The notes: generated from the sequence alone by a model not told the origin. 64,000 bases of DNA from an uncultured Muribaculaceae bacterium (GCA_910587925.1 CAJUOC010000014.1:1-64000); one strand, 5' to 3'. Counted from the first letter of the stretch, positions 16,425-25,760 are shown. Numbers and translations: made by a program.

Positions 16425-16679
16425 ATGAAGAAGTATCAGTACATACCCTCGGGCGTATGCTCCCGCCTGATGGAAATCGGGATTGACGACGACGGCCGCA
16501 TCGCCTCGCTGGAGGTCACCGGCGGCTGCCACGGCAATCTCCAGGGCATCGGCGCGCTGCTGCGCGGCATGAAAGCCACCGAGGCTATCGAGCGCCTGCG
16601 CGGAATACGCTGCGGCGCAAAAGCCACATCGTGTCCCGACCAGATTGCCGCCGCCCTGACCCAAATCACCCAGCAATGA
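16425..16679 (+). CDS. TSCPD-domain protein (TIGR03905 type)
   Basis: An 84-residue protein of the short TSCPD family. The whole family signature is present: IPSGVCSRLMEI, GGCHGNLQGIGALL and the CGAKATSCPDQIAAAL block that gives the family its name. The conserved cysteines suggest a metal or iron-sulfur role, but no function is proven. The ATG at 16425 is chosen because the upstream in-frame ATG (16401) lies in the L31 terminator stem. Its stop overlaps the start of the MIP18-type gene, pointing to translational coupling. Confidence 0.8.
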   Translation: MKKYQYIPSGVCSRLMEIGIDDDGRIASLEVTGGCHGNLQGIGALLRGMKATEAIERLRGIRCGAKATSCPDQIAAALTQITQQ

Positions 16680-16999
16680 TGACTCCCGACCAGAAACTCA
16701 AGATAGAAGAGACCATCGTCGACTACCTGCGCACGGTGGTCGACCCCGAGATTGCAATCGACATCTACTCGCTCGGGCTGGTATACAAAATTGATCTCGG
16801 CGACGAGGGCGACCTCACCATCGACATGACCCTCACCGCTCCCAACTGCCCCATGGCCGACTTTATCGTCGAGGACGTGCAGCAGAAGATGTCGAGCATA
16901 CCCGGAGTACGCTCCGTCACTGTCAACATCGTATTTGAGCCCGAGTGGACCCGCGACATGATGTCGGAGGAGGCCAAGCTCGAGCTGGGCATGCTGTGA
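16676..16999 (+). CDS. MIP18/DUF59 family Fe-S assembly-type protein
   Basis: A 107-residue protein with the full DUF59 (MIP18) fold: LRTVVDPEIAIDIYSLGLVY near residues 17-36, then MTLTAPNCPMADFIVEDVQ containing the conserved Cys, and VRSVTVNIVFEPEWTRDMMS. Family members (SufT, Cia2) help mature iron-sulfur clusters. ATG at 16676 (or 16679) overlaps the TSCPD stop as ATGA; the longer frame from 16631 would run inside the TSCPD gene. The stop overlaps the GTG start of lpxH. Confidence 0.85.
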   Translation: MMTPDQKLKIEETIVDYLRTVVDPEIAIDIYSLGLVYKIDLGDEGDLTIDMTLTAPNCPMADFIVEDVQQKMSSIPGVRSVTVNIVFEPEWTRDMMSEEAKLELGML

Positions 17000-17745
17000 G
17001 CCGGGCATACTTCATAAGCGACATGCACCTGGGGGCGCGGTACATCGCCGACCCGCGCGCCCACGAGCGCCGGGTATGCCGGTTTCTCGACACGGTGGCT
17101 GCCGGCGCCTCGGAGCTGTACATACTGGGCGATGCACTCGACTACTGGTATGAGTACCGCTATGTGGTGCCCCGCGGCCACGTGCGTTTTTTCGGAGCGC
17201 TCGCCCGCCTGGCCGACAGCGGCACAGCCATCACATGGCTTACGGGCAACCATGACATATGGCTGTACGACTATCTGCGCGACGAAATCGGGCTGGAGGT
17301 GGCCGACACCCCCATGCTGAGCCGCGGGATACTGGGCGCGCGCTTCGTGCTGGCACACGGCGACCGCGTAGGGCCGCAGAAGGCCGGCTTCCGCTTTATC
17401 AGCCGCATGTTTCGCAGCCGCGCGTGCCAGCGCCTCTACTCGGCCATCAATCCCTGGTACACCATCCCCTTTGCCTTAGGTTGGAGCCGGCAGAGCCGCG
17501 CCGCCGGCGAGTGTGCCGGCGCAGAAGCCCTGCGGGAAAAGCTCGACCCGGTACTCGCCGCATCTTGCAGCGAGATAATGGCCGCCTACCCTGCCACACA
17601 GTATATCGTGATGGGCCACCACCACCTGCCCCTGCAGCGGAGCGTCGCCGGCACATCGGCGCAGCTCACCGTGCTGGGCGACTGGACCCGCGGCTCGTCA
17701 TACGCCGTATTCGACGGCAAAACCATCCGATTAGACTCCATATAA
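16996..17745 (+). CDS. lpxH: UDP-2,3-diacylglucosamine diphosphatase
   Basis: A 249-residue calcineurin-like phosphoesterase that hydrolyses UDP-2,3-diacylglucosamine to lipid X in lipid A synthesis. Metal motifs are in order: ISDMHLG near residue 8, LGDALDYW, TGNHDIW, LAHGDRVG and VMGHHHLP. The GTG at 16996 overlaps the previous TGA stop and begins immediately before the first beta strand of the fold; an ATG at 16945 would add 17 residues read inside the upstream gene. The Bacteroidetes form is membrane-associated. It overlaps the next gene's ATG by 1 base. Confidence 0.85.
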   Translation: MSRAYFISDMHLGARYIADPRAHERRVCRFLDTVAAGASELYILGDALDYWYEYRYVVPRGHVRFFGALARLADSGTAITWLTGNHDIWLYDYLRDEIGLEVADTPMLSRGILGARFVLAHGDRVGPQKAGFRFISRMFRSRACQRLYSAINPWYTIPFALGWSRQSRAAGECAGAEALREKLDPVLAASCSEIMAAYPATQYIVMGHHHLPLQRSVAGTSAQLTVLGDWTRGSSYAVFDGKTIRLDSI

Positions 17746-18299
17746 TGTTTGTAGCATCACAGAAACGCAAGGAAAATATCGCAGAGTATCTGCTGTACAT
17801 GTGGCAGATAGAAGACATCATACGCGCCGCCGGGCTCGACATCGAGACCATCCGCCGCAACATCGTAGACCCCTCGCCGCTCGACGACGACAGCAAGCGC
17901 CGCCTCACCGAGTGGTATGAATCGCTCATCGACATGATGCGCCGCGAGGGAGTGGAAAGCGCGGGACACCTGCAAATCAACCGCAATGTGCTCTCGCAGC
18001 TGGCCACACTGCACGACACCCTGCTCCGCGACCCGCGTTTCGGCGAGTACTCCAAGCGCTTCTATGCCGCCCTGCCACATATAGTGGAGCTGCGCGGCAA
18101 AGCCGGCGACGACCCCAAAGGCGAGATAGAGACCTGCTTCAACGCCCTATACGGTATGCTCATGCTGCGCCTGCGAGGCAAGGAGCTGTCTGAAGCCACC
18201 GCCGGAGCCATGCGCCACATTTCAGACTTCATCGCCCTGCTGAGCCATTACTACCGGCTCGACGAGCAAGACGAGCTCTTCAAAGACAACGAAAACTGA
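17745..18299 (+). CDS. DUF4924 family protein
   Basis: A 184-residue mainly helical, soluble protein beginning MFVASQKRKENIAEYLLYMW, which matches the DUF4924 family restricted to Bacteroidetes as I recall it. No catalytic motif or membrane segment is visible. The ATG shares one base with the lpxH stop, and the genes from TSCPD on are all overlapped, so the protein is made with LpxH and the Fe-S-type proteins. Function unknown. Confidence 0.65.
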   Translation: MFVASQKRKENIAEYLLYMWQIEDIIRAAGLDIETIRRNIVDPSPLDDDSKRRLTEWYESLIDMMRREGVESAGHLQINRNVLSQLATLHDTLLRDPRFGEYSKRFYAALPHIVELRGKAGDDPKGEIETCFNALYGMLMLRLRGKELSEATAGAMRHISDFIALLSHYYRLDEQDELFKDNEN

Positions 18300-18307
18300 C
18301 CTTATAC

Positions 18308-19759
18308 ATGAAAACACCCATCCTCATCCTTGCCGCGCTGGCCACAGCCGCCATCGCCGATGCCGCCCTGCGCCCACACTCGATGCTGACCGACCATATG
18401 GTGCTCCAGCAGCAGACCGACGCCACCCTGCGCGGCACCGATACGCCGGGCGCGCGCATCACAGTCACTCCGTCGTGGGACAGCCGCACATACACAGCCA
18501 CCACCGGCGCCGACGGCCGCTGGGCCGTGAATGTCGCCACTCCCGCCGGCTCATACACCCCCTACTCCATCACCATCGGCAACGACTCGGGCGAGAGCCT
18601 CACACTCGACGACGTGCTGGTGGGCGAGGTATGGCTCGCCTCGGGCCAGTCAAACATGCAGATGCCGCTGAAAGGCTTTCCGGGCTGCTGCGTGCGCGGC
18701 GGATACGACGAGATAGCATCGGCCGGGGCGCAGGCCGGCAAGATACGCTTCTACACCCTGCCGCTCGCCCAGAGCTACACCCCGATTGATACGGTGGCCG
18801 CCGTGTGGGCCGTACCCTCGCCCGAGACCGCCCCAGAGTTCAGCGCCGTGGCCTGGCACTACGCACGCCGGCTGACCGACGTGCTCGAGGTGCCCGTGGG
18901 CATCGTGAGCGCTGCATTTGGCGGGGCGCGTGTCGAGAGCTGGACGCCGCGCGACATGCTCGAGACCTACCCCGACGTGTCGCTCGACCCCGCCGACATA
19001 GAGGCCATGGCCGGCTACCTGCGCCCGCTGGTGATGTACAATGCCATGTTCAACCCCGTCAAGGGCTATACATATAAGGGCATCATATGGTACCAGGGCT
19101 GCTCCAACGTGCGCTCCTGGGAGACCTATGCCGACCGCCTCTCGGCAATGATTACCCGCTGGCGCGCCGAGATCGGCCTCGGCGACATACCCTTCTACGC
19201 CGTCGAGATAGCGCCTTACGACTACGACACCCCCAACGAAGACGGCCGCTCGCCCATGCTGCGCCTGGCCCAGTGGGAAGCCGTGAGCCGGGTGCCGCAG
19301 GCCGACATGATATGCATCAACGACCTGGTCGAGCCATACGAGCGCCACAATATCCACCCCGCAGAGAAGGCAGCTGTGGGCAAGCGCCTGGGCGACCTCT
19401 CGCTCAACCGCACCTACGGCCGGCGCCAGTTCCTTGCCGGGAGCCCGCGCTACAAGGGTCATCGCTTTGAAGGCCGCGAGGCTTGGGTGGCCATCGACTC
19501 GCCCAACGACGGCATCTGCCGCAACTACGACATACGCGGCTTTGAGATTGCCGGCCCCGACGGCGTATTCTATCCCGCCGACCAGGCCAGACTCAACTGG
19601 CAGACCAACGAGATAGTCGTCAGCAGCGACCGCGTCGACGAGCCCCGAGCCGTGCGCTACGGCTTCGGCGACTTCGTGCCCGGTACCCTCCACGGCGGCA
19701 ACTACCTTCCGCTCATACCCTTCAGCTCGGAATTTTGCCGTAGCGGCGAAAATTTGTAA
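18308..19759 (+). CDS. Sialate O-acetylesterase-like SGNH hydrolase
   Basis: A 483-residue exported esterase of the SASA/DUF303 family, which removes O-acetyl groups from sialic acids or xylan-type sugars. A signal peptide (to about residue 19) precedes a beta-sandwich; VWLASGQSNMQMPL near residues 106-119 has the nucleophile Ser, and HPAEKAAVGKRLGDL near 350-364 has the catalytic His. The block normally reading WYQGE(S/A)N is here GIIWYQGCSN. It follows DUF4924 by 8 bases. Its stop codon is part of the guaA -7 element. Confidence 0.8.
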   Translation: MKTPILILAALATAAIADAALRPHSMLTDHMVLQQQTDATLRGTDTPGARITVTPSWDSRTYTATTGADGRWAVNVATPAGSYTPYSITIGNDSGESLTLDDVLVGEVWLASGQSNMQMPLKGFPGCCVRGGYDEIASAGAQAGKIRFYTLPLAQSYTPIDTVAAVWAVPSPETAPEFSAVAWHYARRLTDVLEVPVGIVSAAFGGARVESWTPRDMLETYPDVSLDPADIEAMAGYLRPLVMYNAMFNPVKGYTYKGIIWYQGCSNVRSWETYADRLSAMITRWRAEIGLGDIPFYAVEIAPYDYDTPNEDGRSPMLRLAQWEAVSRVPQADMICINDLVEPYERHNIHPAEKAAVGKRLGDLSLNRTYGRRQFLAGSPRYKGHRFEGREAWVAIDSPNDGICRNYDIRGFEIAGPDGVFYPADQARLNWQTNEIVVSSDRVDEPRAVRYGFGDFVPGTLHGGNYLPLIPFSSEFCRSGENL

Positions 19760-19764
19760 CTTTG
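19734..19764 (+). promoter_or_regulatory. guaA promoter inside upstream coding end
   Basis: TTTG at 19734-19737, 19 bases and TAACTTTG at 19757-19764 form an exact consensus promoter; the -33 box is within the last codons of the esterase gene and the -7 box includes its stop codon. guaA starts at 19788. Confidence 0.8.
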
Positions 19765-19787
19765 CAAGCAAACCCAACATCCTACCG

Positions 19788-21311
19788 ATGCCACAGAAGA
19801 TAATCATCCTCGACTTCGGCTCGCAGACCACCCAGCTCATCGGGCGCCGAGTGCGCGAGCTCAACACCTACTGCGAGATAGTACCTTACAATAAGTTTCC
19901 GGCCGACGACCCCGATGTGATCGGCGTCATCCTCTCGGGCAGCCCCTTCTCGGTATACGACGCCAAGGCGTTCAGCACCGAGGTGGCGCCGCTGGTGGCC
20001 AAGTATCCCGTGCTGGGCATCTGCTACGGCGCCCAGATGATGGCATACCAGGCCGGCGGCACCGTCGAGAGCGCCCCCTCGCGCGAGTACGGCCGCGCCA
20101 TACTCACGTCGGTCGACAGCTCCGACGCGCTCCTTGCCGGCATCGAGCCGGGCGAGACAGTGTGGATGAGCCACGGCGACACCATCACCTCGCTGCCCGA
20201 GGGCTTCCGCATCATCGCCTCGACCGACGACGTGCCCTGCGCCGCCTATCACGTCGACGGGCATCGCCAGTGGGGTGTGCAGTTTCACCCCGAGGTATTC
20301 CACAGCACCTGTGGCACCCGCCTGCTCGCCAACTTTGTAATGGGCATATGCGGCTCGCTGGGCGACTGGAGCGCCGAGAGCTACATCGAGAGCACCGTGG
20401 CCGAGCTGCGTCGCGAGCTGGGCGACGACAAAGTCGTGCTCGGCCTCAGCGGCGGTGTCGACTCATCGGTGGCCGCAGTGCTCATCTCCCGCGCCATCGG
20501 CGACAACCTCACATGTATCTTTGTCGACCATGGCCTGCTGCGCAAGGATGAGTTCAAGCAGGTACTCGACGACTACCGCTGCCTGGGCCTCAACGTGCTC
20601 GGCGTGGATGCCTCCGAGGAGTTTTTCATGGCCCTCAAGGGCGTGACCGACCCCGAGCGCAAGCGCAAGATTATCGGCAAAGGATTTATCGACGTATTTG
20701 ACCGCGAGGCCCACAAGCTGCGCGACGTGAAATGGCTCGCCCAAGGCACCATCTACCCCGACCGCATCGAGTCGCTCTCGATCACCGGCACCACCATCAA
20801 GAGCCACCACAACGTGGGCGGCCTCCCCGAGAAGATGAATCTGCGTCTGTGCGAGCCTCTGAAGTGGCTCTTCAAAGACGAAGTGCGCGCCGTGGGCCAC
20901 GCCCTCGGTATGCCCGACCACCTCATCAAGCGCCATCCCTTCCCCGGCCCCGGCCTGGCAGTGCGCATACTCGGCGACATCACCCCCGAGAAAGTGCGCA
21001 TCCTTCAGGAAGCCGACGATATCTTCATCCGCGGCCTGCGCGAGCGCGGCCTCTACGACCAGGTGTGGCAGGCAGGCGTGATACTGCTGCCCGTGCAGAG
21101 CGTGGGCGTGATGGGAGACGAGCGTACCTACGAGAGCGCCGTGGCCCTGCGCGCCGTCACCTCGACCGACGCCATGACCGCCGACTGGGCCCATCTGCCC
21201 TACGACTTCCTGGCCAAAGTCTCAAACGACATCATCAACAAAGTGCGCGGCGTAAACCGCGTCACCTACGACATCTCCTCCAAGCCGCCGGCCACCATCG
21301 AGTGGGAGTAA
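19788..21311 (+). CDS. guaA: GMP synthase (glutamine-hydrolysing)
   Basis: A 507-residue two-domain enzyme converting XMP, glutamine and ATP to GMP. The class I amidotransferase domain has LGICYGAQ with nucleophile Cys79 and GVQFHPEVFHS with the His/Glu pair; the ATP pyrophosphatase domain opens with LGLSGGVDSSVAAVL; the C-terminal dimer domain ends RVTYDISSKPPATIEWE. Full length with normal ends. A GC hairpin (21327-21353) separates it from menD. Confidence 0.97.
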   Translation: MPQKIIILDFGSQTTQLIGRRVRELNTYCEIVPYNKFPADDPDVIGVILSGSPFSVYDAKAFSTEVAPLVAKYPVLGICYGAQMMAYQAGGTVESAPSREYGRAILTSVDSSDALLAGIEPGETVWMSHGDTITSLPEGFRIIASTDDVPCAAYHVDGHRQWGVQFHPEVFHSTCGTRLLANFVMGICGSLGDWSAESYIESTVAELRRELGDDKVVLGLSGGVDSSVAAVLISRAIGDNLTCIFVDHGLLRKDEFKQVLDDYRCLGLNVLGVDASEEFFMALKGVTDPERKRKIIGKGFIDVFDREAHKLRDVKWLAQGTIYPDRIESLSITGTTIKSHHNVGGLPEKMNLRLCEPLKWLFKDEVRAVGHALGMPDHLIKRHPFPGPGLAVRILGDITPEKVRILQEADDIFIRGLRERGLYDQVWQAGVILLPVQSVGVMGDERTYESAVALRAVTSTDAMTADWAHLPYDFLAKVSNDIINKVRGVNRVTYDISSKPPATIEWE

Positions 21312-21326
21312 TCCATACAGAAGTAC

Positions 21327-21353
21327 GGGGGACGCGCTGATGGCGCGTCCCCG
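21327..21353 (+). terminator. Hairpin between guaA and menD
   Basis: GGGGACGCGC pairs with GCGCGTCCCC over a five-base loop, ending 8 bases before the menD ATG. No T-run follows, so it may attenuate rather than stop readthrough. Confidence 0.4.
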
Positions 21354-21360
21354 ACTGTGA

Positions 21361-23043
21361 ATGACCACTATTGTGCTCGATACGGCAAATACACTGGCGC
21401 TGATGACGGCGCGGGCTCTTGCGGCCTGCGGCGTGAGGCGCGCCGTATTGTCGCCGGGAAGCCGCAATGCGCCGCTGTGCATGGCGCTGGAGTGCTGCGC
21501 GGGTATCGAGACCGCCGTGGTAATCGACGAGCGGTCGGCGGCGTTTGTCGCTCTGGGCATGGCTGCGCAGACGGCCGCGCCGGTGGCGATGACCTGCACC
21601 TCGGGGACGGCGCCGCTCAACTATGCCCCGGCCATGGCCGAGGCGTATTACAGGCATCTGCCGCTCATAGCCGTCACTGCCGACCGTCCGGCCCGCATCA
21701 TCGACTGTCTCGACAGCCAGACCATACGCCAGCCGGGCATCTTTGCCAATTTTGTAAAGGCTACCGTCGATATCGACTGCGCCGACACAGCCGAGGAGAT
21801 GCTGCGCGGCGCCGTCGCTGCCGCGATGACTGAGCCGCGCGGGCCGGTGCATGTAAATGTGCGTATCGACGACCCAATAGGCGCTCTTGCCGACTGCGAC
21901 CCGGCGGCGCCGCTGAGTGTGGAGCTGCCGGCATCTCCGGCGGAGGTATCGCCGTTGCCCGACTTCGGCACGGCGCGGCGGGTGATGGTGACGGTGTCTT
22001 GCGGCCGTCTGTCGCCGCAGCTCGACCGCGCGCTGGAGCTGATGGCAGCGCGCCGCGATTGCATCGTGGTGCACGACCCCACGGCCAACTGCCGCCTCGG
22101 CGCGGGGCGCTCGGTGGCCTGCCCCGACCTGTTTTTCTCCACCCCGCCGCCGGTGGCTCCCGACCTGATATTAAGCGTGGGCGGCGCGCCGCTGTCGTCA
22201 AATATGAAGCGCTACCTGCGCAGTCTGCCGTCGCTGCGCCACTGGAGCATCGCCCAGCCCGGGCGCCCTGATACATACGGCGCCCTGGAGCATTGCCTCG
22301 CAGGCGACCCGGCGGCCATCCTGTCGGCCATCGCCGCGGAGATGCCGCAGGGCGACACCGGCTTTGCCACTGAGTGGCTCTCGCGGGCCGAGGCTATGGA
22401 TACTGCCGCAGCCTGCCGTATCGCCTCCGGGCCGTTTACTGCCCTGAAAGCCACTTGCTCGCTCATCGCTGCGATGCCGGCCGACACCATACTGCATCTG
22501 TCCAACGGCATGACAGTGCGCTACGCGCAGTATGCCCGTGCCGGGCGACTCGCCGCCGTGTACTGCAACCGCGGCGTGAGCGGCATCGACGGCTGCACAT
22601 CCACCGCCATCGGCGCCGCCATGGCCACGGCCGCCCCCGTGTGCCTCATCACCGGCGACATGAGCGCCCAATACGACATGGGCGCGCTGGCCATAGCCGG
22701 TATCCCGGGCAACTTCCGCATGGCCGTGCTCTGCAACGGCGGCGGCAATATATTTCGCCACATCGGCGCCACGCGCGGCCTGCCCTGCCGCGAGCGCTGC
22801 CTGGTGGCCGACGTGCGCCTGCCGCTGGCCGACCTCTGCCGCGGGCTGGGCCTCGCATATTTCCACGCCGACAGCGCCGGCAGCCTCGACGCGGCTGCGG
22901 CAGACTGGCTCGGCGCCGACGGCCCTGCCGTGCTGCAAATCGACACCGACGGAGAGGCCGACGCCTCCGACTACATAAAACTATCTGAATATGTCAACAC
23001 GCAATTGGACTCCAATCAAGGAATACAGCGACATACTCTTTGA
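21361..23043 (+). CDS. menD: SEPHCHC synthase of menaquinone pathway
   Basis: A 560-residue thiamine-diphosphate enzyme that joins isochorismate and 2-oxoglutarate. VLSPGSRNAPL near residues 29-39 and VVIDERSAAFVALGMA form the N-terminal site; MTCTSGTAPLNYAPAMAEA and VTADRP follow; LSNGMTVR and ITGDMSAQYDMGAL near 430 and 437 are the ThDP/Mg2+ region. It opens the chain menD-menB-menC-menE. Its last 53 bases overlap the start of menB, a longer overlap than usual. Confidence 0.94.
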   Translation: MTTIVLDTANTLALMTARALAACGVRRAVLSPGSRNAPLCMALECCAGIETAVVIDERSAAFVALGMAAQTAAPVAMTCTSGTAPLNYAPAMAEAYYRHLPLIAVTADRPARIIDCLDSQTIRQPGIFANFVKATVDIDCADTAEEMLRGAVAAAMTEPRGPVHVNVRIDDPIGALADCDPAAPLSVELPASPAEVSPLPDFGTARRVMVTVSCGRLSPQLDRALELMAARRDCIVVHDPTANCRLGAGRSVACPDLFFSTPPPVAPDLILSVGGAPLSSNMKRYLRSLPSLRHWSIAQPGRPDTYGALEHCLAGDPAAILSAIAAEMPQGDTGFATEWLSRAEAMDTAAACRIASGPFTALKATCSLIAAMPADTILHLSNGMTVRYAQYARAGRLAAVYCNRGVSGIDGCTSTAIGAAMATAAPVCLITGDMSAQYDMGALAIAGIPGNFRMAVLCNGGGNIFRHIGATRGLPCRERCLVADVRLPLADLCRGLGLAYFHADSAGSLDAAAADWLGADGPAVLQIDTDGEADASDYIKLSEYVNTQLDSNQGIQRHTL

Positions 23044-23815
23044 CTTCTACGAGGGTATCGCACGCATCACCATCAACCGCCCCGAGGTGTACAACGCCTT
23101 CCGGCCGCAGACCAACGCCCAGATGCTCGACGCACTGGGCTGGTGCCGCGACCACAAGGAGGTGAGAGTGGTGGTGCTCACCGGCGCCGGCGACAAGGCA
23201 TTCTGCTCGGGCGGCGACCAGCACTACAAGACTCGCGGCGGATACCGCGACTCCGACGGTACCCCGCGCCTCAATGTGCTCGACCTCCACAAGGCCATCC
23301 AGTCGCTCACCAAGCCCGTCATAGCCATGGTCAACGGCTATGCCATCGGAGGCGGCAACGTGCTCAACGTGATATGCGACCTGAGCATAGCCTCATCGAC
23401 GGCACGCTTTGGGCAGACAGGGCCCAAGGTGGGCAGCTTCGACGGCGGCTTCGGCTCGTCGTATCTGGCGCGCTGCGTCGGTCAGAAAAAGGCCCGCGAG
23501 ATATGGTATCTCTGCCGCCAGTACACCGCCGACGAGGCTCTGGCCATGGGCATGATCAACGCCGTGGTACCTCCCGAGCGGCTTGAAGACGAGGTGGTCG
23601 AGTGGTGCCGCACCATCATGAAGCGCAGCCCCTTTGCCATACGCATGGTAAAGCGCTCGCTCAACGCCGAGCTCAACGGCCAGCACGGCCTGATGGAGCT
23701 CGCCGGCGACGCCACACTCATGTATTATCTGATGGACGAGGCGCAGGAAGGCAAGCAGGCATTTCTGGAGAAGCGCGACCCCGACTTCGACCAATTCCCG
23801 CAGTTTCCCGGCTGA
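22991..23815 (+). CDS. menB: 1,4-dihydroxy-2-naphthoyl-CoA synthase
   Basis: A 274-residue crotonase-fold enzyme that closes the naphthoate ring of menaquinone. ITINRPEVYNAFRPQT, LTGAGDKAFCSGGDQH (oxyanion Gly), NGYAIGGGNVLNV, and GSFDGGFGSSYLARCVGQKKAREIWYLC are all MenB-specific. The C-terminus WRDPDFDQFPQFPG-like stretch is standard. It begins inside menD and its TGA overlaps the menC ATG. Confidence 0.96.
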   Translation: MSTRNWTPIKEYSDILFDFYEGIARITINRPEVYNAFRPQTNAQMLDALGWCRDHKEVRVVVLTGAGDKAFCSGGDQHYKTRGGYRDSDGTPRLNVLDLHKAIQSLTKPVIAMVNGYAIGGGNVLNVICDLSIASSTARFGQTGPKVGSFDGGFGSSYLARCVGQKKAREIWYLCRQYTADEALAMGMINAVVPPERLEDEVVEWCRTIMKRSPFAIRMVKRSLNAELNGQHGLMELAGDATLMYYLMDEAQEGKQAFLEKRDPDFDQFPQFPG

Positions 23816-24831
23816 TGGTCACCGCCGAGTGGGCGCCCTATCGCCTCGACTTCCGATTTACCGCCCGCACCTCCCGCGAGAGCATGACCTACAAGGACAC
23901 CTACCTTGTGAGGCTGCGCGACACCGATACGGGACGCGAGGCCGTGGGCGAGTGCGCGCTCTTCCGCGGGCTGTCGGCCGACGATGTGCCCGACTATGAG
24001 CAGCGGCTCTCGGCCGCTTGCTCGCGCCCCTGCGAGCCCGCCGCCGAGTCGTCGATACGCTTCGGTCTGGAGAGCGCGATGCAGGCCCTGTACCCCGCGG
24101 GCGCTGAATCGGCCTTTGAGCGCGGCGAGGCCGGCATACCCATCAACGGACTCATATGGATGGGCGACCACGAGGAGATGCGCCGGCGTATCGACGCCAA
24201 GCTCGACGCCGGATTTCACGTGCTCAAGCTCAAGATAGGCGGCATCGACTTCGAGGCCGAGCTCGCCCTGCTCGAGTATATACGCGGCCGCTACAGCCCC
24301 GCCGCCCTGGAGCTGCGGCTCGACGCCAACGGCTCCATGACACCCGATAATGCCCGCGACCGCCTCGGCCGCCTCGCCGCCCACTCCATACACTCCATCG
24401 AGCAGCCGCTGCGCGCCGGGCAGACCGAGGCCACGGCACGGCTCTGCGAGTGGTCGCCCATCGCCATCGCCCTCGACGAGGAGCTCATCGGAGCCGACGA
24501 CCCCGACGCCCTCATCGCAGCCATACGTCCGGCCTACGTGATACTGAAGCCGGCGCTATGCGGCGGCCTGAGCGGGGCCACCCGCTGGGCCGACGCCGCC
24601 GAGCGAGCCGGCATCGGATGGTGGGCCACATCGGCCCTGGAGTCAAACGTAGGCCTCGCGGCCATCGCCCGCTGGGTGGCCCGCCGCGGCGTGTCGATGC
24701 CACAGGGACTCGGCACCGGGATGCTGTATCACAACAATTTCGCCTCGCCGCTGGAGCTGCGTGGCGAGCGGCTGTGGAGCGACCCCTCGCGCCGCCTTGT
24801 AATCCCCGACAATCTGCCATGGCGACAGTAA
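23815..24831 (+). CDS. menC: o-Succinylbenzoate synthase
   Basis: A 338-residue enolase-superfamily protein dehydrating SHCHC to o-succinylbenzoate. The KLKIGG strand provides the catalytic Lys near residue 140, LRLDANGS, IEQPL and ALDEEL give the three metal ligands, and VILKPALCGG contains the second Lys. Short Bacteroidetes form. The ATG at 23815 overlaps the menB stop (TGATG). Its end overlaps menE by 13 bases. Confidence 0.9.
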   Translation: MVTAEWAPYRLDFRFTARTSRESMTYKDTYLVRLRDTDTGREAVGECALFRGLSADDVPDYEQRLSAACSRPCEPAAESSIRFGLESAMQALYPAGAESAFERGEAGIPINGLIWMGDHEEMRRRIDAKLDAGFHVLKLKIGGIDFEAELALLEYIRGRYSPAALELRLDANGSMTPDNARDRLGRLAAHSIHSIEQPLRAGQTEATARLCEWSPIAIALDEELIGADDPDALIAAIRPAYVILKPALCGGLSGATRWADAAERAGIGWWATSALESNVGLAAIARWVARRGVSMPQGLGTGMLYHNNFASPLELRGERLWSDPSRRLVIPDNLPWRQ

Positions 24832-25760
24832 GCGATTTCATGGCCGAGTGGCACTCGGAGCTGCCCTATGTCGAGGCGCATACGTCGGGCTCCACCGGCG
24901 AGCCGAAGACCATACGCCTGCCCAAGGCCGACATGCTCGTATCGGCGCGCGCCACATGCCGCTTCTTCGGCCTCGGCGCCGGGAGCGTGCTTGCCCTGCC
25001 CCTGTCGGTCGACTACATCGCCGGCAAGATGATGGCCGTGCGCGCCGATGTGTGCGGCGGCCGTCTGCTGGAACTGCCGGTGAGCAATGCCGTGAGCGTG
25101 CCCGTGCCGGTCGACCTGCTCGCCGTGGTACCGTCGCAGATACCCGGCCTGCTCGCGTCGGGTACCGCCGGGCTGGTGCGCCGGCTCCTCGTGGGCGGAG
25201 CGCCGCTGCCCGATGCAACGGCCGCCGACCTCGCCGCGGCCGGAGTGGACGCGTGGCTCGGCTACGGCATGACCGAGACTTGCAGCCACGTGGCGCTGCG
25301 GCGCGTGGCCGACCCCGACGCGGCCTTCACCGCCATGCCGGGCATCACCTTTTCCACCGACACCCGAGGCTGCCTGGTGATGCACTCGGCCGACTACTCC
25401 TGGCGCCGGCTGGTGACCAACGACTGCGTCGAGCTGCTCTCGCCATCGACATTCCGCTGGCTGGGCCGCGCCGACCATGTCATCAACAGCGGCGGCATAA
25501 AGATACACCCCGAGTTGCTTGAGGCCGAGATACGCCGCGCCCTGCCATCGCTGCCACCGTTCTACATCACCGCCGAGCCCGACCCGCGCTGGGGCGAGCG
25601 CCCGGTGATGATAGCCGAGGCCGAGATATCGCTCGACCCGGTGCGCGCCGCCGTGAGCGACCGACGCACCGCGCCGGCGCGCGTGATCGCCGCCGGTACA
25701 CTGCCGCGCACATCCAACGGCAAGCTGCGGCGCCTGCCACCATCATACTTCACTACATGA
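24819..25760 (+). CDS. menE: o-Succinylbenzoate-CoA ligase, short form
   Basis: A 313-residue AMP-forming acyl-CoA ligase activating o-succinylbenzoate. It has the P-loop HTSGSTGEPKTI at residues about 21-32, the motif YGMTETCSH near 148-156, the ribose-binding GRADHVINSGGIKIHPE and a C-terminal LPRTSNGKLRR with the catalytic Lys. It is about 130 residues shorter than typical MenE, lacking much of the N-terminal domain, as is common in Bacteroidales. It starts inside menC and ends by overlapping the next ATG. Confidence 0.88.
   Translation: MATVSDFMAEWHSELPYVEAHTSGSTGEPKTIRLPKADMLVSARATCRFFGLGAGSVLALPLSVDYIAGKMMAVRADVCGGRLLELPVSNAVSVPVPVDLLAVVPSQIPGLLASGTAGLVRRLLVGGAPLPDATAADLAAAGVDAWLGYGMTETCSHVALRRVADPDAAFTAMPGITFSTDTRGCLVMHSADYSWRRLVTNDCVELLSPSTFRWLGRADHVINSGGIKIHPELLEAEIRRALPSLPPFYITAEPDPRWGERPVMIAEAEISLDPVRAAVSDRRTAPARVIAAGTLPRTSNGKLRRLPPSYFTT

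Noticed and set aside
16401..16679. 92-residue version of the TSCPD protein
   Set aside because: The ATG at 16401 is in the stem of the L31 terminator; family members start at the position of 16425.
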